From a bacterium (lineage in GTDB: Bacteria; Patescibacteriota; Minisyncoccia; Phycocordibacterales; UBA918): a stretch of 6,878 bases of DNA. The position numbers were made by a program, and so were the translations under genes. The stretch spans positions 1-6,878 of the forward strand of contig JAIYEC010000032.1 of NCBI GenBank assembly GCA_027487145.1, read 5' to 3'. This document shows, in pieces, positions 1 through 5,201 of this stretch. The notes beneath the pieces are model-generated. The model ran no database searches. It had not been told where the DNA came from and worked only from the letters and a program-made list of their open reading frames with translations. The number at the start of each line of letters is the position of its first letter. Position 1 is the first letter of the stretch.

Positions 1-36
1 CTCGAACTAGCCATTGAGTTGCTCGGCGGAAAGTAG
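1..36 (+). CDS. 3' end of an upstream gene (partial)
   Basis: Frame 1 is open from the window edge and ends in TAG at 34-36, giving a tail LELAIELLGGK. The other two plus frames stop earlier (8-10 and 15-17). The stop lies only 9 bp before a strong terminator hairpin, which is what the end of a plus-strand gene should look like. Eleven residues are too few to name a family, and the call depends on position alone. Confidence 0.35.
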   Translation, partial: LELAIELLGGK

Positions 37-45
37 TTAAAATGA

Positions 46-85
46 AGCCCCGGCGCGCATCAGTGCGCCGGGGGCTCTTGTTTTC
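46..85. terminator. Bidirectional intrinsic terminator
   Basis: A 13-bp GC-rich stem pairs 46-58 with 63-75 (one G-T pair, loop ATCA). On the plus strand it is followed by a T-rich run (CTTGTTTTCGTT); on the minus strand by TCATTTTAACT. It sits between a plus-strand gene end at 36 and a minus-strand gene end at 90, so it can stop transcription from both sides. The plus-strand tail is the better one. Confidence 0.8.
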
Positions 86-89
86 GTTG

Positions 90-326
90 TCAGCACATTC
101 TAACGGCAGGAATGAGTTTGGGATCCATACCAAACCTGTCCTTAGTCCATGCAGCTGCCTCCAACTGATGGGTTATTTCCGGATGATCAACTTCTCCAAT
201 GACCCGCCGACCCCCGTCTTCGACTGTCACCGACACTGGCAAACTCCCGTTGCCTCTAAGCTTGCGTGTAGCTCGATCAACTTCTTCGGGAGATGCTGTC
301 TCGACAACCATCAAAAATTTACACAT
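90..326 (-). CDS. Small conserved-looking hypothetical protein, 78 aa
   Basis: The family is not recognised. The protein begins MCKFLMVVETASPEEVDRAT and contains a short alpha/beta-like stretch: a hydrophobic strand (FLMVVE), a charged helix (ASPEEVDRATRKLRG), then a strand VSVTVEDGG and a second helix. It has no signal peptide or membrane segment, and one cysteine near each end. It is probably real: an AGGGGA-type ribosome binding site lies about 10 nt before the ATG at 324-326, a TTGCGA-17-TATAAA promoter lies upstream, and a terminator lies directly downstream. The plus-strand frame over the same bases lacks such signals. An in-frame ATG five codons later is a possible but less well-placed start. 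Function unknown. Confidence 0.6.
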   Translation of the reverse strand: MCKFLMVVETASPEEVDRATRKLRGNGSLPVSVTVEDGGRRVIGEVDHPEITHQLEAAAWTKDRFGMDPKLIPAVRMC

Positions 327-372
327 TGGGTAACTTCCCCTCTAGACAAAAATGGCCCTTTTGGGCCCGGTA

Positions 373-401
373 TTTATAACGCGAAGCGGTCCTTTTCGCA
401 A
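373..401 (-). promoter_or_regulatory. Promoter of the small minus-strand gene
   Basis: Read on the minus strand, TTGCGA (396-401) and TATAAA (373-378) are separated by exactly 17 bp, a good sigma70-type pair. Transcription would start near 366, giving a leader of about 40 nt that carries the ribosome binding site. It overlaps the region upstream of the divergent rel promoter, so the two units share 118 bp of control DNA. Confidence 0.55.
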
Positions 402-409
402 GGCATAGC

Positions 410-438
410 TTGCCACATTCATCATTCATATCTACAAT
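410..438 (+). promoter_or_regulatory. Promoter of rel, predicted leaderless
   Basis: TTGCCA (410-415) and TACAAT (433-438), each 5 of 6 to consensus, are separated by 17 bp. Only six bases (GAAAAA) lie between the -10 box and the ATG at 445, so the predicted first base of the mRNA is the A of the start codon. There is no Shine-Dalgarno sequence upstream, which agrees with a leaderless message. Prediction from spacing only. Confidence 0.6.
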
Positions 439-444
439 GAAAAA

Positions 445-1995
445 ATGATTATTGGAGTCGACAAAATTCTTGGGCAAGTCCGCCACATGAGTGATGCAGA
501 AAAAGAGCTGATTCAAAAGGCGTATGTATATGCTGAAAAAGCCCACAGCAACCACACCCGTTACTCTGGCGAGCCATATATGACTCACTTGGCGGCCGTT
601 GGGTTCAAACTCGCTGCTATGGGCATGCAACCGTCCACCATCGCCGCTGGACTTCTCCACGATAGTGTAGAAGATACGGAGGTTAGTACCGATGATATCC
701 GCAATGAATTTGGTGACGAAATCCTCTTTCTTGTCGACGGTGTAACCAAGCTCTCGTCGGTCCGCTACCACGGGACTGACAGACACAACGAAAGCCTCCG
801 AAAACTCTTTGTCGCAACGAGTCAGGATATTCGGGTGCTGATTATTAAACTAGCAGACCGACTCCATAACATGGAGACGCTTGGGCACGTACCAGCCGAA
901 AAACAGCTCCGCATCGCCCGGGAAACCCTTGAAATCTATGTGCCTGTCGCTCATAGGCTAGGAATGGGTAAGCTCCGTAAGGAACTGGAAGATCTAGCGT
1001 TCCCATATGTCTTTCCTGAAGAAGCCAAGCGAGTTGAGACAGTTTTAAATAATCGAGCGAAGAAAAACGAAGAACTGCTAGAACGTGAACGAAAGACATT
1101 GCAAAAACGGCTAGTTGATTCTGGTCTTTCGAGTTTCAATACATTTTATCGCGTAAAGGGTCGCTATAGTCTCTATCACAAACTAAAACGAAAAGAGTGG
1201 GACATTAACGTCGTCTACGATCTTTTAGCGATGCGAGTGGTTGTTAAATCAGTTGAGGACTGTTACCGAGTTCTTGGTATCGTGCACGAACTATGGCGAC
1301 CGCTTCCAAAACGAATGAAGGACTACATTGCGTTTCCAAAACCAAACGGCTATCAATCTATTCATACAACTGTCACAACTGGAAACGGTGTGATTATGGA
1401 AATCCAAATCCGAACCGAAAAAATGCATCGCGAAGCCGAATTTGGTGTAGCGTCACACATTCTCTATAAACAACCAGAAGTAAGCGACAAAGTAGTTGAG
1501 AAGCCCTCGATGTTCTCAGCGCTTATTCCAACGCTCTTTAGACCGTTTAAAGGTCGTACGGCTACCACCGAAAAAATTGAACAAAGTATTCAGGAACCAC
1601 ATCACCTAAAGATTCCTCGCTGGATTTCACAGATTGGTCAGATTTATACGGGTGCTCAAGACTCAACCAAAAACTTCGTTGAAGATATGCAGTCTGACTT
1701 TTTCTCTAACCGCATCTTCGTCTTTACCCCAATTGGTGACGTGGTAGACCTCCCAGTGGGAGCTACCCCAGTCGATTTTGCCTACGCCATTCACTCAGAA
1801 GTCGGCGACCACACAGCGTCAGCCAAGGTTAACAAAAAAATGGTTCAACTCGACTACGAACTCAAAAACGGTGATATTGTAGAAATAGAAACAAGGAAGT
1901 CTGCCAAACCATCACCAAAATGGCTAGACTTCACTCGCACTTCAGTGGCTCGCAAACGAATTCGCAGCGCACTAGAACAAGAAGCTACACACTAA
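445..1995 (+). CDS. rel: Bifunctional (p)ppGpp synthetase/hydrolase (RelA/SpoT homologue), short form
   Basis: This cytoplasmic stringent-response enzyme makes (p)ppGpp from ATP and GTP/GDP and removes it again. The HD hydrolase domain (about 20-170) keeps the metal and catalytic residues: H48, H72-D73, E76-D77 in HDSVEDT, and D138/N142 in ADRLHN. The synthetase domain (about 230-342) has KGRYSLYHKLKRK, RMKDYIAFPKPNGYQSIH (290-307) and EIQIRT (319-324). The RMKD motif is the RxKD form typical of bifunctional enzymes, not the ExDD form of monofunctional RelA. A TGS domain covers about 424-484. The protein is 516 aa against roughly 700 or more for full-length Rel/SpoT, because nothing follows TGS: the helical, zinc-finger and ACT parts are absent. 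The linker between synthetase and TGS (345-390) is longer than usual. The start at 445 fits both the family N-terminus and the promoter. The 3' end overlaps convergent parB by 11 bp. Confidence 0.93.
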   Translation: MIIGVDKILGQVRHMSDAEKELIQKAYVYAEKAHSNHTRYSGEPYMTHLAAVGFKLAAMGMQPSTIAAGLLHDSVEDTEVSTDDIRNEFGDEILFLVDGVTKLSSVRYHGTDRHNESLRKLFVATSQDIRVLIIKLADRLHNMETLGHVPAEKQLRIARETLEIYVPVAHRLGMGKLRKELEDLAFPYVFPEEAKRVETVLNNRAKKNEELLERERKTLQKRLVDSGLSSFNTFYRVKGRYSLYHKLKRKEWDINVVYDLLAMRVVVKSVEDCYRVLGIVHELWRPLPKRMKDYIAFPKPNGYQSIHTTVTTGNGVIMEIQIRTEKMHREAEFGVASHILYKQPEVSDKVVEKPSMFSALIPTLFRPFKGRTATTEKIEQSIQEPHHLKIPRWISQIGQIYTGAQDSTKNFVEDMQSDFFSNRIFVFTPIGDVVDLPVGATPVDFAYAIHSEVGDHTASAKVNKKMVQLDYELKNGDIVEIETRKSAKPSPKWLDFTRTSVARKRIRSALEQEATH

Positions 1996-3061
1996 AGCTA
2001 CTGATAGCGTAGAGGTCACTATCATCCTCTTCTGGTTCGATAATTGTCTCTTCAGCAATATCGTCAGTTACCTCAGGTATAAAGAGTGGTTCTGGGAGCA
2101 TTGTTGTATCTGTAAACACTGGAGCAGATGGCATTTCAGGCGATATCGATTCGACTACTGGTGTAGCGGGAGTGAGTGGTGTTGCTTCAAAAATCTTTCG
2201 TGCATCAGCTTCAGTTACTTGGGTATTTGCTGCGTACTCTTGTTTGATACGCTTGAGGAGAAGATCAAGATCATCTGTTGAGAAGTAATCGATGGTGAGC
2301 TTTCCACCAAAATCAGTCTTCTGAATTTGTACTCGGGTACCAAGTGTTTCGGTAAACTGTTTTTCAATTTCAATAAGCTGTACGTCAAAATCATCTGGGT
2401 TTCGCTTTCGGATCTTATCGGTAGCAATTTTACGAGCAATCCGTTCCACTTCTCGAACCGATAGTTTCTTAAGGAGAATCTCTTGAAATACCACCTCTTG
2501 CTCTTCTTTCCGGTCGTTGAGCATCAAAAGAGTTCTAGCATGACCCTCGGACAGTTTTGCCAGACGCAACGCATCAAGCATGTGTGACGGGAGACCTAAA
2601 AGACGAATCGAGTTTGAGACATATTCTCGGCTACGACCCATTTTTTGGGCTACCTGAACGTGTGAGAGACCAAACATATCTGCCAACTGTTGAAACGCGA
2701 GTGCTCTGTCAACAGCATTGAGATCTTCTCGTTGGAGATTTTCAATAATAGCGAGTTCTAACTTTTCTTGCTCGGTTTGTTCCCCACTTCGAATGATGAC
2801 AGGCACTTGAGACACACCAGCCAAACGGCTTGCGCGCAGACGCCGTTCTCCAGCAATTAATTCGTACTCTGAGTAGAAAGTTCCATCGTCACGCTGAATC
2901 TCCTTACGAGTTACAGTAAGGGGCTGTAGTACGCCGTACATACGGATTGAGTCCGCTAGTTCCTGGAGCTTATGCTCGTCAAATTCCCGCCGTGGCTGGA
3001 ACGGGTTAGGAACTACTTTTTCAACTTCTACCCAATAAATTGAATCACCTTGAAATGCCAT
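1985..3061 (-). CDS. parB: ParB/Spo0J-family chromosome-partition protein with acidic C-terminal tail
   Basis: ParB proteins are CTP-dependent DNA clamps that load at parS sites and work with ParA to segregate chromosomes or plasmids. With ATG at 3061 the protein has 358 aa. The N-terminal CTPase fold shows NPFQPRREFDE (18-28), the arginine box GERRLRASRLAG (71-82) and ENLQRED (107-113). The HTH region is FGLSHVQVAQKMGRSREYVSNSIRLLGLP (130-158) with LSEGHARTLL after it. A C-terminal dimerisation-type segment lies at about 229-275. Unusually, about 65 more residues follow, rich in proline, glutamate and aspartate, where most ParBs end. A TTG codon three codons earlier (3070) could also start the frame, but MAFQGDSIYWVEV suits the family better. 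No ParA gene is visible nearby, and no consensus parS palindrome was seen by eye. A plasmid-type or nucleoid-occlusion role cannot be excluded. Confidence 0.9.
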   Translation of the reverse strand: MAFQGDSIYWVEVEKVVPNPFQPRREFDEHKLQELADSIRMYGVLQPLTVTRKEIQRDDGTFYSEYELIAGERRLRASRLAGVSQVPVIIRSGEQTEQEKLELAIIENLQREDLNAVDRALAFQQLADMFGLSHVQVAQKMGRSREYVSNSIRLLGLPSHMLDALRLAKLSEGHARTLLMLNDRKEEQEVVFQEILLKKLSVREVERIARKIATDKIRKRNPDDFDVQLIEIEKQFTETLGTRVQIQKTDFGGKLTIDYFSTDDLDLLLKRIKQEYAANTQVTEADARKIFEATPLTPATPVVESISPEMPSAPVFTDTTMLPEPLFIPEVTDDIAEETIIEPEEDDSDLYAISSFSV

Positions 3062-3123
3062 AACAAACAAAAAATACCCAAGCAGCCTACCTCCAAGACG
3101 GGTAGCGATACGCTCTTACGAGC

Positions 3124-3132
3124 ATTCTAGCA
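3124..3132 (-). promoter_or_regulatory. Extended -10 promoter for parB
   Basis: On the minus strand the bases read TGCTAGAAT, an extended -10 element (TG, one base, TAGAAT). No convincing -35 box lies 16-18 bp upstream, as is common for extended -10 promoters. The start would be near 3117, giving a leader of about 55 nt with short self-complementary stems (3112-3115 with 3120-3123; 3087-3091 with 3101-3105). Confidence 0.45.
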
Positions 3133-3171
3133 CATAGGCAGGATATGCCCTGTTTATAACTTTTTATTTTC

Positions 3172-3180
3172 TGTTATACT
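3172..3180 (+). promoter_or_regulatory. Extended -10 promoter for tRNA-Leu
   Basis: TGTTATACT is a full extended -10 element (TG, T, TATACT). It ends 11 bp before the mature tRNA 5' end, so transcription should start about 5 nt upstream of the tRNA. The -35 region is weak. Confidence 0.6.
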
Positions 3181-3191
3181 CTCCCCACACC

Positions 3192-3272
3192 GCTGGAGTG
3201 GTGGAATGGTATACACGTTCGACTCAAAATCGAATGCCGCAAGGCTTGAGGGTTCGAGTCCCTCCTCCAGCA
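3192..3272 (+). tRNA. tRNA-Leu, anticodon CAA
   Basis: The acceptor stem GCTGGAG (3192-3198) pairs fully with CTCCAGC (3265-3271), with discriminator A at 3272. The D arm is 3201-3216. The anticodon stem TTCGA/TCGAA surrounds the loop CTCAAAA, giving anticodon CAA (3225-3227), which reads UUG. A long variable arm (TGCCGCAAGGCTTG) marks a class II leucine tRNA, and the T arm contains GGTTCGAGTCC. The gene does not encode CCA (CAT follows the discriminator), so the end must be added by tRNA nucleotidyltransferase. Bases 36-38 are AAA, the recognition pattern of MiaA, whose gene lies 0.8 kb downstream. Confidence 0.95.
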
Positions 3273-3279
3273 CATACAT

Positions 3280-3307
3280 TTGACTTTTCATCTTATTGAA
3301 TTAGTGT
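3280..3307 (+). promoter_or_regulatory. Possible promoter of the phosphoribosyltransferase gene
   Basis: TTGACT (3280-3285) is 5 of 6 to the -35 consensus. The best -10 at a 16-bp distance is only TAGTGT (3302-3307). A start near 3314 would leave a leader of about 37 nt with a clear ribosome binding site. Read-through from the tRNA-Leu promoter is an alternative, because no terminator is seen between the two genes. Confidence 0.35.
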
Positions 3308-3337
3308 AGGAAATGGAAAGCACAATTCCACACAGCT

Positions 3338-3343
3338 AAAGGA
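3338..3343 (+). promoter_or_regulatory. Ribosome binding site of the phosphoribosyltransferase gene
   Basis: AAAGGA lies 7 nt before the ATG at 3351 and fixes the start codon. It is the clearest Shine-Dalgarno site in front of a large gene in this window; rel, miaA and the pilin-hydrolase gene show none. Confidence 0.65.
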
Positions 3344-3350
3344 ATTAACA

Positions 3351-4007
3351 ATGGACTGGGAAAGACAACTCACCGAGATCGGAGCGCTGTGGCACCATGA
3401 TGGTCACAGAGAGCGCCCATATGCTCTCCTGACCTCAGGCATGATCAGTGCTCATTATATCGATATGAGTTTTGCAGTAGCTCGGCCAGCAGTTATTGCC
3501 AAAGCAGCTCGCCAACTTGCAGCAACCCTTGTTGGTTCGTACGGCGGTTCTCAGAAATACATAATCTGCGGACAACAGGAAGGCAGTACTACTCTTGGCA
3601 GTCGAATCGCGGAAGAGCTCGATTGTGGCTTTATGTATACCACAAAAGCCAGCGAAGGAGCAGACAAGATTATGGTCTTAGCGGAACGTTTTCATGGAAT
3701 GTTCCCTGAAGATAGTCTCGTCATCTTAGTAGAAGATGTGACCACCACTGCTGGCACTTCTGTTGCTAGCCGCAGAGCTCTCGAGAAAGTCGGCTTCAAA
3801 CTGTTCCGTGACATTATTCTCACGGTCGTCGATCGGACAAACGGTAGAAACGAATTCGGCTTTGAGATTATCTCTTGTCTCAAGGCAGGTGAATTCATTA
3901 GCTGGAAAGAGGGAGAGAACCCTCACGTCCCCAACGGAAAAGAAATCGTGGAGCCCGTGAGACCAAAAACAGAACGTGGACGAAAACTGATGAGACGACG
4001 TATCTGA
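3351..4007 (+). CDS. Type I phosphoribosyltransferase, orotate phosphoribosyltransferase-like
   Basis: The 218-aa protein has the layout of orotate phosphoribosyltransferase (PyrE), which joins orotate to PRPP in pyrimidine synthesis. An N-terminal hood carries ALLTSGMISAHYIDMS (25-40), like the family's LxSGxxSxxYxD. A pyrophosphate-loop-like segment ICGQQEGSTTLG follows (72-83), then the PRPP-binding motif VILVEDVTTTAGTS (124-137) with E128 and D129. What is missing is the catalytic loop: where PyrE normally has an RKxxKxHG-type stretch, this protein has YTTKASEGADK (96-106), keeping one lysine. The C-terminus is strongly basic (RGRKLMRRRI). It may therefore be a diverged PyrE or a related transferase with another base as substrate. 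Its own ribosome binding site and terminator suggest a single-gene unit; no other pyrimidine gene is next to it. Confidence 0.75.
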   Translation: MDWERQLTEIGALWHHDGHRERPYALLTSGMISAHYIDMSFAVARPAVIAKAARQLAATLVGSYGGSQKYIICGQQEGSTTLGSRIAEELDCGFMYTTKASEGADKIMVLAERFHGMFPEDSLVILVEDVTTTAGTSVASRRALEKVGFKLFRDIILTVVDRTNGRNEFGFEIISCLKAGEFISWKEGENPHVPNGKEIVEPVRPKTERGRKLMRRRI

Positions 4008-4029
4008 GTTCAAATATCCTTCCAAAGTC

Positions 4030-4060
4030 AGCCGGCGGAGTAATCTGCCGGCTTTTTTCT
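4030..4060 (+). terminator. Intrinsic terminator after the phosphoribosyltransferase gene
   Basis: AGCCGGC (4030-4036) pairs with GCCGGCT (4047-4053), extended by three more pairs to a GTAA tetraloop (4040-4043). The stem runs into six T residues. It starts 22 bp after the stop at 4007. Its T-run borders the miaA promoter. Confidence 0.9.
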
Positions 4061-4088
4061 TTATCAACAACATAATGTTTGTTACACT
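4061..4088 (+). promoter_or_regulatory. Promoter of miaA, predicted leaderless
   Basis: TGTTACACT (4080-4088) is an extended -10 element, with TTATCA (4061-4066) as a weak -35 at 16 bp. Six bases separate the -10 box from the ATG at 4095, the same geometry as in front of rel. The predicted transcript starts at the start codon, and no Shine-Dalgarno sequence is present. Confidence 0.5.
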
Positions 4089-4094
4089 TTTATC

Positions 4095-4991
4095 ATGTCA
4101 AAACCAAAGGTAATAGCAATAGTAGGACCAACGGCTTCGGGTAAAACAGCCCTCTCGATTGAACTGGCAAAGAAAATTAACGGTGAGGTTATTTCAGCTG
4201 ACTCAAGACAAGTGTACATCGGGATGGATATCGGGACTGGCAAAGTTACCCCCGAAGAGATGGCTGGAGTAAAACATCACTTGATTGATATCGCTGACCC
4301 AGTAACTGTCTACACTGGCTCGGATTTTGTAAAAGATGCCTCTGCCGCTATTACCACCATTTTGAGTCGAGAACATGTTCCTATCATCACTGGCGGAACT
4401 TTTTTTTATCTCGATTTACTTCGAGGAAAAATGAAAGCGGCTCCGGTTGAACCAAATGAAGATTTTAGAAATACGCTCGCCCACTTCAAAGATGATGAGC
4501 TGTTCTCGCAGCTACAAGACAAAGATCCAAGACGAGCCTCAACGATTGACCCTTTTAATCGACGACGATTAATTCGAGCGCTTGAGGTTATTGAAGCACT
4601 GGGAAGTGTTCCTGAACAAACAACGACTGATTCTCCATATGAATGGCTCCTCTTGGGAATAGAAACTAAAGTAGATGCTCTTCATGACAAAATTCGTGAA
4701 CGTTTATTAAGTCGTTTGGAATCGGGAATGATACAAGAGGTGGAAACACTAGTGAAGCAAGGCGTCACCTATGAACGTTTGGACGATCTCGGTCTTGAGT
4801 ACCGCTACATTGGACAATTTCTCCAAAAAAACCTTACCTATGATGAGATGGTTACTGAGCTCGAAACAAAAATTCGCCAATACGCTAAGCGCCAAATGAC
4901 TTGGCTCAAACGAGATGGAGAAATCGAATGGTTTTCAAATGAAAATCGCATTGAAATCCTTGAACGTGCTAGACAGTTCTTGGCGGGATAG
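4095..4991 (+). CDS. miaA: tRNA dimethylallyltransferase MiaA
   Basis: MiaA transfers a dimethylallyl group to N6 of A37 in tRNAs that read codons starting with U, which improves codon-anticodon pairing. The 298-aa length is normal for the family. The P-loop is GPTASGKT (11-18). DSRQVYIGMDIGTGK (36-50) carries the catalytic Asp and the substrate-binding residues, HHLIDI is at 61-66, NRRRLIRALEVIEAL is at 155-169, and the C-terminal KRQMTWLKR (265-273) is the usual family signature. The motif usually written GGTGLY reads GGTFFY (100-105), a mild change. The gene is monocistronic between a terminator and the tRNA-Trp promoter. Both tRNAs in the window have A36-A37-A38 and are expected substrates. 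Confidence 0.95.
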   Translation: MSKPKVIAIVGPTASGKTALSIELAKKINGEVISADSRQVYIGMDIGTGKVTPEEMAGVKHHLIDIADPVTVYTGSDFVKDASAAITTILSREHVPIITGGTFFYLDLLRGKMKAAPVEPNEDFRNTLAHFKDDELFSQLQDKDPRRASTIDPFNRRRLIRALEVIEALGSVPEQTTTDSPYEWLLLGIETKVDALHDKIRERLLSRLESGMIQEVETLVKQGVTYERLDDLGLEYRYIGQFLQKNLTYDEMVTELETKIRQYAKRQMTWLKRDGEIEWFSNENRIEILERARQFLAG

Positions 4992-4997
4992 GTTGGG

Positions 4998-5026
4998 TTG
5001 ATTTTATTACATCTTTCCCCTACTAT
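4998..5026 (+). promoter_or_regulatory. Promoter of tRNA-Trp
   Basis: TTGATT (4998-5003) and TACTAT (5021-5026) are separated by exactly 17 bp. The start would be near 5033, a few bases before the tRNA. The -35 box begins 7 bp after the miaA stop codon. Confidence 0.6.
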
Positions 5027-5039
5027 TAGCCGATTCTAC

Positions 5040-5110
5040 GGGCCTATAGTTCAGTGGTAGAATGCCGGTCTCCAAAACCGTTGACCGAGGTTCGAATCCT
5101 CGTGGGCCCG
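5040..5110 (+). tRNA. tRNA-Trp, anticodon CCA
   Basis: The acceptor stem GGGCCTA (5040-5046) pairs with TGGGCCC (5103-5109) with one T-G pair; the discriminator is G5110, as expected for bacterial tRNA-Trp. The D stem is GTTC/GAAT. The anticodon loop CTCCAAA (5070-5076) gives anticodon CCA (5072-5074). The T arm CGAGG-TTCGAAT-CCTCG is perfect. The first anticodon-stem pair (27-43) is a C-T mismatch, slightly unusual. CCA is not encoded. A36-A37-A38 is the MiaA recognition pattern. The 3' end is repeated downstream at 5266-5287. Confidence 0.95.
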
Positions 5111-5111
5111 C
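5090..5111 (+). repeat. Direct repeat copy 1: 3' end of tRNA-Trp (att-like)
   Basis: The 22 bp covering the T loop, the 3' acceptor strand and one base beyond the tRNA are identical to 5266-5287. The flanking bases differ on both sides. A tRNA 3' end repeated nearby is the usual mark left by tyrosine-recombinase integration. Confidence 0.75.
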
Positions 5112-5143
5112 AGTTGGAACGCAGTGAAAGCTGCGGACCCACG
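5101..5143. repeat. Inverted repeat joining the tRNA-Trp 3' end to downstream DNA
   Basis: CGTGGGCCCGCAG (5101-5113) is complementary to CTGCGGACCCACG (5131-5143) at 12 of 13 positions (C5107 faces A5137). The left arm is the acceptor strand of the tRNA plus three bases. In a precursor transcript this pairing would compete with the acceptor stem. A smaller alternative hairpin (5120-5124 with 5131-5135) lies inside. Confidence 0.7.
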
Positions 5144-5148
5144 GCGTA

Positions 5149-5184
5149 GCAAAATCCCTTCAAATACTTTTGAAGGGATTTTGC
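5149..5184. terminator. Perfect 16-bp hairpin, probable terminator of tRNA-Trp
   Basis: GCAAAATCCCTTCAAA (5149-5164) pairs perfectly with 5169-5184 around a TACT loop. The arms start with A residues and end with T residues, so each strand has a stem closing on a short T-run, as in a bidirectional intrinsic terminator. It lies 38 bp after the tRNA. Confidence 0.65.
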
Positions 5185-5187
5185 GTT

Positions 5188-5200
5188 ACGTGGATTCGAA
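5188..5200 (-). repeat. Inverted copy of the tRNA T-arm segment
   Basis: Read on the minus strand the 13 bases are TTCGAATCCACGT. They match the tRNA T loop and T stem (5091-5103) and the direct repeat (5267-5279) at 12 of 13 positions. With the segment at 5131-5143 it forms an inverted tRNA 3' end split by the hairpin at 5149-5184. Confidence 0.65.
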
Positions 5201-5201
5201 A

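Noticed and set aside
42..440. 132-aa plus-strand frame from 42 to 440
   Set aside because: Its start lies at the terminator hairpin, it has no ribosome binding site, the sequence is not protein-like, and it covers the better-supported minus-strand gene and the rel promoter.
437..448. Micro-ORF ATG-AAA-AAA-TGA overlapping the rel start codon
   Set aside because: It looked like a translational-coupling leader peptide, but the predicted transcript begins at about 445, after this ATG, so it would not be transcribed complete.
845..1139. Two minus-strand frames inside rel
   Set aside because: They overlap conserved hydrolase-domain coding sequence and have no start signals.
3692..4073. Minus-strand and alternative-frame ORFs inside the phosphoribosyltransferase gene
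   Set aside because: They shadow a gene with clear family motifs, a ribosome binding site and a terminator, and have none of these themselves.
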